Part shown: piece by piece, positions 45,766 through 58,236 of the stretch
Layout: every line of letters starts with the position of its first letter
How positions within the stretch are numbered: the first letter of the stretch is position 1
Assembly (NCBI RefSeq): GCF_029784165.1
Contig: NC_073695.1
Span: 229,929,916-229,993,915, forward strand
Length of the DNA: 64,000 nucleotides
Direction: 5' to 3'
DNA from: Wyeomyia smithii
Lineage: Eukaryota > Arthropoda > Insecta > Diptera > Culicidae
The notes under the pieces: generated by a model
What the model saw: the letters and a program-made list of their open reading frames with translations, nothing else
Told to the model about the DNA's origin: nothing
Databases searched by the model: none
Position numbers and translations under genes: made by a program

Positions 45766-48700
45766 ATTTGCGGAGTAGCATGAAATTACTCTCTTTGGAA
45801 CACAGCCCGAAGAATGAGAAATCGTACTGGAGTCAACGAGAGCGAAGAGTCTTCAAGTCGGTGGATATTTAATTTCGAATGATTCAAGCACAGACTAACA
45901 AGGTCATTATATACAAGACGCAGTGCGAACACGGTAGCAGATGATGGTAGTGTTACTAACGTAATGTACTGGTATCCCGAACGATGATTTTATTGAAAAT
46001 TTGTTTTAAGTGTTGTGTCTGTTAGTTTGTGATTCAAGCTTGATGGATTTATGTTTCTATAGAAAAGTTCGGAATAACCAATCCACAGTTTTAATCTCAA
46101 AAGTTCAGTTCTTTTATTTATATTTATCAAATATCCCAGTCTCTGGTAATTGTACTGTCTACAATAACATAGATAGTATAGGAAAACTAAATTCACAATT
46201 TTCGATCAGTGACGCTATATTTTCAAATCAAATAAAGCGATTATTAATGCAAGTTAAACGCTATAAAGTTGTTCCAGATTTTCACCCTCAAAACCACCAA
46301 TAAACTGCTTGAACCGTCCAATCCCCACTGTCCTCATGTTCGTGGTTCATTCAAATTTTGGTGTCCAATGACATTCAAGCAACAAATTACATGTGATAAG
46401 CTCGTGGTTCTGTTGCACTACCTGGGACGCAGGTGAGCCATAGAATATAAATGAAAAATTACCTATCGCGCTTCAGAAACTATCGATAACTGATCAACAT
46501 GTAGACATTCAATGACAGCAAACTACCAATATAATTCCCAATACCAAAGGATTGCGTGTCGACAGGCCGTAAACTTTCCAGAATTACTATTCGACTGGGT
46601 TCAATCAGCAGTCACTTGGTGGGCGCGTTCCTCTTTCTCTCTCTCTCTGTTAAATTGTAACTGTTGCCTCCGGTTTATTAATTGAATGTTGCTAGCCGTT
46701 ATCGATTCCAGTTGCATGTGAAAGCTGTATTAGCTTCATGCAGATTTTCCACCGTTTTCTCCGAATTTTAGCCCAGCGATTTCTGATGTAGCGAGTAATG
46801 CCCCTTCGATAAATTTATTTTCTGTATGCGCCCGCCCAAAAAGCATACAAAAGCACATATTAAGGACCTTAATCTAAACCAAAACTTAACCTAAACGTTC
46901 TTTATTTAAATAGAGAATCCGAGTGCCAGCGCGTTCGCCTGTCGGATGATCAAAATTGCTTTCCAGTGAACACTTCTCTCTATTCTCGTGGAAAAGTTAT
47001 TTTCGTTTCGTCCGCTTTTTTTTCTTTGCATAAACTTTCATAGTTTTTCCTTTCAATTGTAGCCACTCCGGATGGAAGAGTGGAGCAGAACCAAAAGTGA
47101 GCATAGAAAGTCACGGGTGAAGACCGAGCCCCAAAAAAAGCGCAAAAGAAAAATAATACACAAGATGATAGTAAGGATAACAAGAGAACACGGCTAAATT
47201 GCCCCGGCTGAGCGCTTTACCGCACAAGGATAATCGACCTTTGGTGAAAGTTTTTCCCCTTTCTCGCAGTGATGGAGAAACGATGCTCTATTTCACAGGA
47301 TAGGATAGTATGCACAGTGTGCTCACGTTCCGCCGCTTCGTGAGTGAGTGAAGGCTTTAAGTTCTGTGGAACGTGATGCTATACGCTACCATCTCGAGTT
47401 TTTCCGAAAGGAGCCAGCATCATAGCGAAATTAACTGTAATACTAGTAAGCCACATGATGCCAAATCAACTGCGAAACGAACCAGCAGCGCAGCCAAGAA
47501 GTGCAGTTTGCTCGTTGTTTCTCTTTTCGAAATGAATTAAAACCGTGCGGCGAGGCAGGCAAGTTTCGGCACGAACAGAACAGAAAAGTACCTCAAACGT
47601 TTACTTTCTAGAGAAAGGGGCGGTTCTGGTACGGTGTTCCGATTTTCTGGAACCAAGAACCGGTTCCAGTGATGATGTGCAATCAGAAGGAAAAGTTTTT
47701 TTTTCCATTCTTCGTGGTTGCACTTTACGGTTTGAATATTTGATATGAAGAATCGAGTTTCAAGCTGTATGGGAAAATAAAATTTTGCGTTTAATGAAAG
47801 AGTCTAAGTTTCTTAGGTTAGTGAGGCTATTTTGGTTAAATTTATTTACAGTCGGTAAATGATTGCAACCACGAACCATCTTGATTTGATGGTAGAATAA
47901 CAATGTCCATTTGGGGCAATTGTTTTAGAAAAAAAAACGCTTTCTTAAAATTGGTGGTGCTTGTTTCAAAAAACTATTTTTTGTTTTTTTTTAAATCAAT
48001 TTGCTGTTCTCAAAACTAATTTAAAATAAACATTAATTATTACTCCTGCCGCACAAAGTTCTCATTGCAACGAAATGTCAGTTGAAGCAAACGGAGAAAA
48101 AGGAAAAAAAAAGATTGTAGATAAAAATGGTGCTCCAAAACTTAAAAAAGTAATTTCCAAATATCGGGAAATTAACGGGTTCAAATTTTCTTTCTTAGCT
48201 GTATCGAGGCTAGAATAGAAACAAAATTAACAAAGTTGTACGAGTTAAGATATAAATAAAGGTGATAATGAAAACATACCACGCGGGAATCCAAAAATCT
48301 TTTTTCGGCTATAGACAAGCGGTGATTGTTCAGTAATTTAACGTTCGTAGCATTTGTGTTTCCAATGATTAATGGTGGATAATTATGCACGAAACGTCTG
48401 TAAGAATCTCGATAGCTTATAAATTATTACCGTCTAAATAGACAGCAGGAACTAATTATAGCCGAGAATGTTGCGTTTGGGCTTTATCTTATACCGATAG
48501 GGAAAATCTGATGTCGAACTTTATTTATTCTGGCACATTTACATGCCTTAACATGGCTGTTTTGTGTATTAAATAAACTCCGATGGAATGAAATAAATCT
48601 AACCTTTGTAGCTTCTAGCTTTGGTGCGTTCGATCCGAATGGTTTATGGAAATTGCCATACAGCGTTTGTAACGATTTGAGTCCAATCTATTTCCTCCCA

Positions 48701-49690
48701 CCTCCAGGGTGCAAATAATAATGACACAGAAGCACGAAAATATCGTCGCTATATCGATCTGTAACTGTATTCCCAATTTGCTCGATGTTTCCTTAAAATT
48801 CGGTTCATGTTTCGCAGAAAATTCACCCAATTGCCGATTTACCTTCACCCGCCCCCTTTTCGGAGTGATACTACTAATCGTTATCCCTGTGCTGTGCAAT
48901 GTTTGCTAGCCTGTTGGTATGCAGATGAATCCTTACATGCGGAACGGATCGGACGTGCTTCGTTTCGAACGCTTCAGCTCATTTGATGGGAGAAAAATCA
49001 ATCAAAAGAATTTTATTTGCTTTCCACAGGGTTCCGCAGTCTAAACTGAAAAGCAAAGCACTTTTTTCTCCTTTCTGCTCACCCTTTTTGCATCGTAGGT
49101 CGGATGCATGTATGGCGGTTGACAGTTTCGGTTCAGCGGCTACCACGTAAGGGATTTGCGGATTTGTCTTCTGGCACGTACGGCGACAGAGCTTAGCGGT
49201 GCAACCCAACATGTACGACACACTCACATCCGACAACGGTTCCTACAGCAACAGCTAAAGAAATCTTCCGGAGCCTTGTTGCAGTGCTGCTGATCCTGCT
49301 CTCTAATACCGAATGCTGCTGAGCCAAGCAAGCCAGAGGAGAAGGAATTAATGAAGCGTTCGGTTTCAATTTGCATCAAACACAATCACCCGCAGAGACC
49401 CCGTTGTGTGCAGTAGCCGCCGCTTCCGCCGCCTTACGGTCGGTGTATTAGAGCAAACAAATGTTGGAGGGCACACATGGACAAATAAGCAAATTGGTCC
49501 CGAAGCAAATATTTGGCCAGGAAATGGAAGTTGTGTGATTGGATTGATTGCGTGTGGAGGCGAATCATCTATACGATGGTGATCGATTTCGGCTCTGTCT
49601 ACAGATGATTAATTTCGTCTGCTTGATTTGGTTCCGAAAAACAAAGGCTTTGATGTAGACGGAGATGTGGCCGATTTTTCACCCTGCCGC
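45766..49690. other. Low-repeat non-coding region
   Basis: No supported gene. Segments at 46.3-47.6 kb and 48.6-49.65 kb are more G+C-balanced and lack recognised repeats. A CT repeat lies at 46638-46650. Could be intron, UTR or regulatory DNA. Confidence 0.4.
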
Positions 49691-49791
49691 TACTATAGAC
49701 TGTAAATACATCTTTGAATAAAACAAAAAATACAGGATTTTTCGGGTCATTTTATTCTGAAATATAAATAATAAGTGTTTTCTTTCCAGTT

Positions 49792-51193
49792 TCAATTCAA
49801 GTTGGGATTATTTTTCTTAGGATACGCGAGTTCTCTAACTTTTCTCTTAACACTACTCATAAGCTTTTGCACAGTGTGTTCTCCGACCATTTTCACCACT
49901 TTAAGCCAATCTTGTTTAAATTTTTCAACATTGTCCGCTGGTTTGACATATTTCTTCAGTTTTGCCTTGGTCAAAGCCCAAAAAGTTTCAATAGGGCGAA
50001 TTTCTGGGCAGTTTGGAGGATTCATCTCCTTTGGGACACATGTGACATTATTTGTTTTATACCACCCTAGTGCATCCTTAGAGTAATGGCAGGAAGCAAG
50101 ATCGGGCCAAAAGATTGGAGGATTGTTATGCTGCTTAACCATGGGTAACAACCTTTTCTGCAAACACTCTTTCACGTAAATTTTACCATTCATTGTGTCA
50201 TTCGTAATGAATGGACGAGAAAATATTCCCACATTCACAAATGGCCTACCAAACCATTACCTTCTTGCCGAATTTTCCGGTGTAAATGGCTTTCACTGGT
50301 CCAGGGACATCCTTTCCCTTCGGTGATGTATAAAATTGCGGTCCTAGCAGAGTCTTATATTTTTTTTTTTATTCTCGCTTATTTTCCGTCGGTCTATTTC
50401 CGCCACTGTTGTGGCCAATTACCGACGCCCAGGGAGGCGACTCCACACCCAGGTCCCTAACTCACGACCCGTTTATTAACGGACCGGCGCCAACGGCTTT
50501 ACTACCTCATGCGATGGAAGGCGTGATCCCAGAGATTTTTCGCCTCAGAAAATCTCCCGGTGTCGGCTAGGATTGAATCTAGACCAGTTGGGTTGGTTGT
50601 GAGTGGATCACGCCACCCCACAACCATCGACACCTATGTCGGCGGTGGGATTCGAACCCAGGCGTCGAGCGTGGTTGGCGGAGACGTTACCAACCACACT
50701 AGGCCCCCGCTGGCAGAGTCTTATAGTCCAGTTTTATGTAGGTTTCGTCATCCATGATAACACACCCCATTTTTTTGGTCAGAAGTTTGTCATAAAGCTT
50801 CCGAGCTCTCGGTTTCACAGATTCAGCTTGTTTTGGATTTCGTTTTGGCTGCTTCTGCCTACGACGGGTCTGCAGACCCATTCTTCCCTTGGCACGCATA
50901 ACGTTACTCGCCGAGGTTCCAAGCTTTCTCGCCACATCTCGTACTGATACTGAAGGATGCCGCTTGTAATATTCCTTAACCTTTTTGTCCATTGTGGAAT
51001 CAACAGGCCCGGGTTTTCTACCACGTCTTGGGGCATCAGTAAATGTGCACTCTTCACAGTACTTCCGCAATGCGGTTTGAATTGCTCCGACACTTATACC
51101 TTCTTCTCTGGTTAATTTTCTTATAGAGAGACCACTCACGGTGCCCCATTTGTGCACAATTCGCTTTCTTTGCTCGGGAGAAAGGCCACGCAT
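49792..51193 (-). pseudogene. DD37E mariner transposase, disrupted
   Basis: The transposase cuts and reinserts its element using a D-D-E triad. ATG at 51193 starts MRGLSPEQRKRIVHKWG. An N-terminal helix-turn-helix (SIRKLTREEGISVGAIQTAL) and a second one (SVRDVARKLGTSASNVMR) precede the first catalytic Asp in VIMDDETYIKLDYK (about 50740-50760). The SINE splits the gene there; reading resumes at GPQFYTSPKGKDVPGPVKAI. An in-frame TAG follows KKVMVW and a frameshift lies near 50235. The second Asp is in FWPDLASCHY and the Glu in RPIETFW, with 37 residues between, the DD37E signature. It ends in KKNNPNLN. Confidence 0.9.
50360..50712 (-). repeat. tRNA-derived SINE with 13-bp target duplication
   Basis: Flanked by GCAGAGTCTTATA at 50347-50359 and 50713-50725. 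On the minus strand it begins GGGGGCCTAGTGTGGTTGG (A-box region), has the B box GGGTTCGAATCCC, a long body and an A-rich 3' end (twelve or more A). Different from the other two SINE families in the window. Confidence 0.93.
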
Positions 51194-51349
51194 TTTCAAA
51201 ATTTCGCACTAAATGTTAGAAAAAATGACAGCATCTGTTTCTTTTGGATGTAAACAACAAGACGCAGTCAACGTTTGGTTGAATACTGCACGTTATTTGA
51301 AATGACGGTTGATCGTAAGTGTATTTATAATTATCGGAACGGTCTATAC

Positions 51350-52440
51350 ATGGTTTGAGATGAGACCATTTGCAATTTTATTTCTTTCACATATATTAAT
51401 GCATCCAACTATGCTTGCTAACCGTTTTCTGGATTAAGACAAATCAGCAAAACATCATTTGAATAGTGTCCGCAGTATCGAGTAAGTAATGAAATTAAAT
51501 CCAGTTTGATTGTTATTTACCTACAGGGGCAAAACCTGATCCTTCCACTAATTATATAATTAAAATTTAGGCAATTAAAAAGACCATTCAGCAATCAACG
51601 AAAATTAATTGGAGAGCAAAACCGCTGCAAAGCTAGTGCCACTATAATGTCAAAGTGGCGACCCTGATTGACTGAATAATAAGCACTGTCATCACTACTG
51701 CATTCACTTCCAGCTTCCTGTTGTGCCTGTGTTCAGGACTAGATAATCCATTTCTGAGTTGAGCTCGATGCTGCGAGCCGTCAACAACCCTTCAAACCTT
51801 ATCCAGCGCAGCAGCGTATGCAAAATGCACGATAGCACACATAAATGAAATCTGAACGACGGAAAAAATGTATCAATTTCCGATGGGAAAATTCAATCTT
51901 GCTTCCGCTTCGACGAGGGAAGAAAATCTGTTTTTTGTTGTGCACTCCATACCAAAACAAGGCGGGAGGGACATTCCACAAGCGGGACGACTTCTTTTTG
52001 TTATTGTGGATCTTGTCATCGTCGGGTTAGCCAGTGTAGTTGTTGAGCGCTGTTTTGTTGTTGTTATGCATCCCTCATGAATAGTGAACGATGGGATCAT
52101 AGCCTGTCGCCGGGTTGGGTTGGTTTATCGCTGGTTGTATGATGACAGACTCAATTCGGAATTTTTTATTGGATTAATCAATGAACGAAAGTGATTGTGC
52201 TTAGTCAGATATGTGAGAACCAGTTTTTTCAACAGGATTTCAATTATAATGTATTAGCTTTATTTGAGCAACAGAGTGCTTTTTGCGAATACTGATTGAA
52301 GTTGGACGGAGACTCCAGCTGTTCTTGGATCTTAGTTGCGTTCCAATTCACTTCATTTCACACTAGTAGCACTTAAAATTAAATGATACTTTGTGTGTTT
52401 ATACCTTACTAAACTGTTCTAAAGTAGAGACAGGCCGAGG
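51350..52440. other. Non-coding spacer
   Basis: No supported gene or recognised repeat. Confidence 0.3.
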
Positions 52441-52970
52441 AAAGGCCATTAGAGAAATAAGGATAGGCAGTGATTTCGCGAAGGGAAATTGTCTCTCGCG
52501 AAATACACTCGAGGGTTAGCAGTAAATTCTCGTGTAAAACCTTAATCAATCGTGAAGTAAAAGTGATTCCGCGCGGTAATTCCTACCGCGTGTACATGAA
52601 TTCCGGTGATCTTCTACAGTACTACCAACGGAAGAGCAGCTTGGTCACTTTTGAAGATGGTTGGTCTTTCGGAAGATGATACACCAGGAAGAAGTTCGAA
52701 ATCGCGAGACAATGAAGGAATTGTACTGTGCAAATGACACACAAAAGTTCTACGAGAAGCAGAACAGGCTAAGTGTCACAAGCCGACATATGCAGGGACC
52801 TGGACGGCAGCCTAACGAACGAAGTGTGAGGAGGTTGAAAGGTGAAAAGAATAGTACGACGAGCAGCTTAACGGCTATGTACCAGAGGACGACGACGGTT
52901 GGTAAATGGCTGGGCACGTGTCACTTGAAACCCTATTGTGGTCATTCACCTCTGTCTAGCAACTCCTATC
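52441..52970 (+). mobile_element. LINE linker fragment (RTE-like)
   Basis: Broken frames carry a linker resembling the stretch between endonuclease and reverse transcriptase in the neighbouring copy (TQKFYEKQNRLS, then a WK-EQ-like DEQLNG block near 52860). It precedes the leader of the next copy. Confidence 0.5.
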
Positions 52971-52974
52971 CCAA

Positions 52975-55870
52975 CCTCCATGAGGTGCCGTCCCGGATAC
53001 GAGTAACCTTAGTGGAGATCGGGTAACCAACCCCCGGTGGAAACTATGGTCGTATGCTGACTGGGAAGGGATTTCGTACGCGGCTGTATTCTCATGTTAG
53101 GAGCGACGTACAACAGCGTCTGACCCGAAGCGGGCGGCTGAATTACGAAACGCAGTGCCCCACCAGCTATATCTTAGACGGCAGCCCCGTCGCGAGACTA
53201 GGTATCGCAGCCCTGGTAAGGCAGCATACCGAAGGTAAAATACTACGAACCATCCAGATATAAAAACGGAACGGAATAATCGGCATGGACCTAGGCGAAC
53301 GAAAAAGAATAACGATTATTGGAAACTCGGTACTTGGAATGTAAGGACTCTACTCGAACCGGCACGTGCAGGTATCCTGGCTAGAGAGCTGCAGAAGGTG
53401 AATGTGGAGGTTGCTGCCATACAGGAGGTGAGGTGACCGAAAACGAGAGAACGTGCATTGCGGGCACTTCATTTAAGTACCATATCTACTACAGTGGCGG
53501 CATGAAGGCAGGAAGGGAAGTCGGTTTCGTTCTCATAGGGAAACCGATGAAGCGTGTCATTAGATGGAGACCGATCAGTGACCGTATATACGTGTTGAGA
53601 ATTAAGGGCAACTACAACCTGATAAATGTGTACGCACCGATCAACGATTAACCCGATGAAGAGAAGGAGGAGTTCTTTGAGGTCCTGAAAACACGACACG
53701 ACATCAAGATCGTCATCGGGAATGCAAATGCGCAGGTTTGCCAGGAGAACTTTTTCGCTCCGTGATGGTAAAGAAAGCTTCCACTCTACTACAAACGACA
53801 ACGGCCTTAGGCTTGTCAATTTCGCTGTAACCAGAGGTATGGCTATCTGTGGCACCTATTTTGCACGCCGGAATATATGTAAGCACACTTGGAGGCACCT
53901 AAATGGAGAGGCCTGATCTCAGATCAGCACCACAGCGGGAGAAGTGTTGGGTTGGGTACATCTGCGACAGCCACGTCCAATGAGTGGTTTGACGCTGAGT
54001 GCCAGCGAGCGACGGATGAAAAGAACCGCGCCAGAGTTCACATGTTGACCACGGCTGTGACTCGTCAGATCGTAGGAAGATACCGGGAAGCTAGAGCTGC
54101 TGAAAAAAGACTCCATCGCCGGAAGAAACGACAGCGTTGGAAGCGTATTTCTGCGGAGGCGGAAGTTTGTTGTCAAAGTACGATGCGAGAATCTTTTACA
54201 ATGAGATTAATGGAATCAGGAACCGAAACGTTTCAGCCCATGTCATGTGCAACGAAAGGGAGGAGAATCTGATTACCGATAGAACGGAGGTGGCCAGGCG
54301 TTGGAAGGAACACTTTAGTGTGCTGTTGAATGGTGAAAAAACAGCGTAGTTGAAAGGAGCAGGATGGTGATTGAGGATGATGGCAAAGCTGTAGACCCAC
54401 CATCCATGGACAAGGTTAAGAAAGCAGTGAAAGAGCTGAAGAACTGCAAGGCAGCTGGTAAGGACGGCATTCTAGCCGAACTTTTTAAAGTCGGGAGCGA
54501 ACAGGTGTATCGTGCTTTACACCGGATCATGCTGAGAGTGTTATTGAGAGTGTTATTGTGAGTGAGATAATTCCGATCTACAAGAAAGGCCACCGCCTTG
54601 ACTGTAGTAATTATCGGGGCATAATCCTTCTCAACAATTTAAAAAAATTATCTGTAGTCTTCGCTGGTCATTCTTCCTGCATTTCAGCAACATGCCCACT
54701 GCAACCTTCCGTGTTCTATCCGCTCAACTATATCCGCCAATTTGTACACCTGGTACACTTCATGGTTCATGCGTCTGCGCCAAACGCCATTTTCTAGTTT
54801 GCCGCCGTGTTCTGTTTCATAGACTGAGGCGGAGACCTTTGTTGAAGATTACCAATGTGGCTCGATAAATTTCGGGAATTCAACTTGCAGACTCACCATC
54901 TGTTCATTGACTTTAGGGCAGCATACGATACAGTTAAGAGAAATGAGTTACGGCGAATTATGCTCGAACATGGTTTCACAACAAAACTAATTAGGCTGAT
55001 ACGTACCACCCTTGAAGGCTCTATATCATGCGTCAGGATAGCCGTTGAGATATCGGACTCCTTCGTGACTTTAGATGGTTTTAAGCAGGGAGACGGGCTG
55101 TCGAACTTATTGTTCAACATCGCATTGGAGGGTGCTATACGGAGGGCTGGCGCGCAAAGAAGCGGAACGAAAAGCTGCGAGAATAGAGCTCATCATTAAC
55201 TCTGCCAAAACGAAATACATGATAGCTGGTAGCGAGCGTTGTAGTCCGACGGATATTGGTGCTGAGGTGGTGTTAGATGGGAAAACTTTTAAGGTAGTCA
55301 ACGAACTTGATTACCTGGGTACATTAGTGACATGTGAGAACGAGGTTAGCCGTGAGATAAAAAGGCGGATAGCAGCTGCAAACAGAGCCTTCTACGGATT
55401 ACGTAACCAGCTGAGGTCCCGTAGTCTGCAAACTCGTGGCCCTTAACGGCCATTAAGCATGGACTTTGAAACCGGCCGATCGGCGAGCTCTTGGTGTTTT
55501 TGAGCGTAGGGTTCTGCGTTCAATCCTTGGCGGCAAACTAGAAAATGGTGTTTGGCGCAGACGCATGAACCATGAAGTGTATCAGGTGTACAAATTGGCG
55601 GATATAGTTGTGCGGATAAAACACGGAAGGTTGCAGTGGGCTAGGCATGTAGCTAGAATGCCGGAATAACGACCAGCGAAGACTATATTTAGCAGAAATC
55701 CCGATAGAGGCCGGCGACTTCGAGGTAGGCCCCGCACTCGTTGGATGTGTGCTGTCGACGAGGATACACGCGAAATAGGTGTTAGGGGAGATTAGAGGAT
55801 ACCAGCCCAAGACCGAGTGAAACGGAGACGTATTCTGGATTCGGCATTAAATCGATAATCGTAAGTAGCA
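52975..55870 (+). mobile_element. RTE-like LINE, decayed, with active-site deletion
   Basis: Leader (52978-53330) as in the copy at 10070. Endonuclease blocks: LGTWNVRTLLEPARAGIL-like (about 53333), VAAIQEVR, SFKYHIYYSGG, VGFVLIGKPMKRVIRWRP, LINVYAPIND; the KIVIGNANAQ block has Asn where the catalytic GDxN Asp should be. Reverse-transcriptase blocks: CKAAGKDGILAELFKVG, EIIPIYKKGHRLDCSNYRG, DFRAAYDTVKRNEL, LDGFKQGDGLSNLLFNIALE. At about 55150 the segment with the FADD active site is deleted. The C-terminal part NELDYLGTLVTCENEVS ... GVFERRVLRSILGG follows. Many stops. Confidence 0.85.
54652..54806 (-). repeat. Inverted copy of the LINE's own C-terminal segment
   Basis: This stretch, within the reverse-transcriptase gene, is the reverse complement of 55529-55687 with scattered differences. 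It sits between the NYRGI block and the RLRPL-type block and replaces part of the palm domain. Confidence 0.8.
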
Positions 55871-57160
55871 GAGGATGACGACGAAGTGGCAGTAAATCTT
55901 GGATTCGCAGCCCCAGATCAGCGGGTTAAAGAGGAGATCAGTCGGCTGTAAAACAACAAATCAGTTGGAATCGTCCAACTCCATAGCGAGCTGTTGAAAC
56001 ACGGCGCTACACTGGGTTATTGCCAGGATTTGGAAGGAGGAGGTTGTACTGGAGGAGTAGATGAAGGGTACCGTATGAACCCTCTAAAAAAAGGGCGACA
56101 AACGGGATCACTGCAACTAGCACGGTAGGTGCTGAACGCCGCATACAAGGTACTCTGCCAGATTCTATGCCGTCGACTATCACTGTTTCCGAGGGAGTTC
56201 GTAAGGCAATACCCAGCGGGATATATTGGTGCCCGTGTCACCACGGACCATATATTCGCGGTACGGCAGGCTCTGCCGTGAATTTATCGTCCCCAAACAT
56301 TATTCACGGTCGGTCAAGTCGGTGATGGATCGGGTAATGTGCATAGCTCGAGTTTCGGAGACACTCTTGAGTCATTTCTAGTGGCACGATTAGGAGGTCT
56401 GTTCAGCTCTTTGGCTTCGCTGTTGACATTGTTATTGTAGACCGACCTCTTGACAAGATAACGGAGACCTAAATCAGACTGAAAGCTGGAGCTGGGAGGA
56501 TTTGACTGGCTATAAATGCGTCGAAACCTAAGTACATGAGAGGTAGAGGTTCCAGAGAAAACCTCCCACCACGAATTTAGATTGACAGTGATAAAATCGA
56601 GGTGGTATACGAGTTCGTGTAACTCACAGGTGACTGTTGACAACGACACCAGCAGAGAAATACTTCGACGGCTTATGGCAGAAAATTGTGCCTACTTTAA
56701 TCTCAGGAGGATGCTCCGATCGAGTAGAATTTGCCGCCACCGCAAGTTGACCATCCACACCAAATAGACTGGTGGTCCTTTACGGCCATGAGATATGTGG
56801 ACTATGCTTGTGGAGTACCAACGCGCCTTTGCGGTCTTCAAGCCGAAGGCTGACTATCTTCGTGGACTGTTGATGGAGAACGAAACGTGGAGAATGCGAA
56901 TGAACCACGACCTACCGGAGCTGCTTGGGGATCCGTCTATCGTCCACTCCGCTAATATTGGTAGGTTGCGGTTGGCTGGGCATGTCGTAAGGATGTCGGA
57001 CAACATACCTGTAAAGATGGTTTTTAAAAACCAATCCGTCAAGCACGAGACTGAGAGATGCATAGCGGACAAGGTGGATCGATCAGGTAAGAGACAACCA
57101 ACCCTACGCAGACTGCAGAGCTGGTAAATTGCAGCCTTGAACCGAGTGGAGTTGTGATTA
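55871..57160 (+). mobile_element. Second RTE-like LINE remnant
   Basis: Different sequence from the preceding copy but the same order: AAPDQRVKEEISRL, KSVGIVQLHSELLKHG, YKVLCQILCRRLSLFPREFV, then after deletions a C-terminal part with REILRRLMAENCAYFNLRRM, WRMRMNHDLPEL and IGRLRLAGHVVRMSDNIP. Numerous stops and a missing palm domain. Confidence 0.7.
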
Positions 57161-57393
57161 CTCTTACGCCACACCACGGCTTGGGAATGTGTGGTAAGTA
57201 AGGTAGGCAGATATAGCATGGAAGAGCTGTGACCAGGAGCTAGTTCTCCAGGTTTTTGGATGTCTCCCTCCAATCCGGTGGTACAATGTCTCGACGTTTC
57301 GTTTACAAACCGACGCCAATATCCGCTTTTGTCGGCTTTAGCCATGCTTTTAAGCCTGGTATCAAGCTCTGAATACCGTATATAGTCGCCAGG
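57161..57393 (-). mobile_element. Juan-like LINE linker, left part of a split copy
   Basis: Minus-strand reading PGDYIRYSELDTRLKSMAKA and GYWRRFVNETSRH, colinear with 43910-44030. It continues across the TIR element at 58237. Confidence 0.75.
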
Positions 57394-57395
57394 TA

Positions 57396-58234
57396 CACTA
57401 CCCGTCATAAGTTTGGAATCGCTTTACTGAGTATTGCAACACCCAGTTTGAATGTTGCAACACCCCGAAAAGTTTAGCATCACTTGATATGGGCAGATCA
57501 ATGTAACTCTATCTCTTGATTCTGAAAACCTAGCGAGTTGTGGTCTTCAGCATAGTTGCTCAGGAGGTCAAGAACTTTTCATTGGAGGAGAGTTTAGTTC
57601 GGAATTCAGCCACAACGCAGCGCTAGTGTGCATGAAGTTTTGGGTGTTTTGAACGCTATTTAGCTCAACAATCACACCATTTAGAGAGGTGCGCTTCTCA
57701 GCAAAGTTACTCAAGAAGTCAAGGGCTTGTTATTGGCGAACAGTATTGTGTGGAATTCAGCCGCAACGCAGCGCTAGCGTGCATGTAGTTTTGAGCGTTT
57801 CGAACTTAGTTTAGCTCAAAAATCACTACATTCACACTTATTGCTTACACATGACGAAGTGAAACCAATTTGAATGTTGACAATTTGATCACCACACACA
57901 ATACCATGTAGAAGCCTTTAGCATCCTGAACGAGTTTGCTGAACACCGTAACTTTCTAGCAGGTCGGGATCGTGAGATTAGTTAGGTTCAAAATACGACG
58001 AATTGCGTGCCCACTAGCACCACATAGCGGTGAAATTTCACACCGAATTGGTCACCATACAGTAGCCTTTGACCTTCTGAACAAGTTTGCTGAAAACCGC
58101 AACTTTCTAGGTTGTCAAAAACACGAGATATCCGCTCATTCCAGGTGATGCTAAACTTTTCGGCAGGTGTTACAATATTCAAGCTGGGTGTTGCAATACT
58201 CAGTTAAGCGATTCCAAACTTATGACGGGTAGTG
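57396..58234. mobile_element. 839-bp MITE, about 70-bp TIRs, TA flanks
   Basis: Begins CACTACCCGTCATAAGTTTG and ends with its reverse complement; about 70 bp of each end are inverted with few mismatches. TA flanks both sides (57394-57395, 58235-58236), as in Tc1/mariner insertions. Two direct repeats of about 140 bp (about 57542-57680 and 57690-57830; marker CAACGCAGCGCTAG) lie inside. No transposase. Confidence 0.92.
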
Positions 58235-58236
58235 TA

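Larger units (their letters stand above)
49696..51346 (-). mobile_element. DD37E mariner (ITmD37E type), broken by a SINE
   Basis: TA (49694-49695, 51347-51348) flanks ends starting TAGAC; right terminal TAGACCGTTCCGATAATTAT, left end TAGACTGT then AAATACATC, suggesting a small deletion in the left TIR. It carries one transposase gene on the minus strand. Confidence 0.85.

Noticed and set aside
47545..47748. 67-codon plus-strand frame
   Set aside because: No recognisable domain or splice context; cannot be supported as coding.
50640..50712. Genuine tRNA gene on the minus strand
   Set aside because: Internal promoter boxes present, but the unit has a long tail, A-rich end and target duplication: a SINE.
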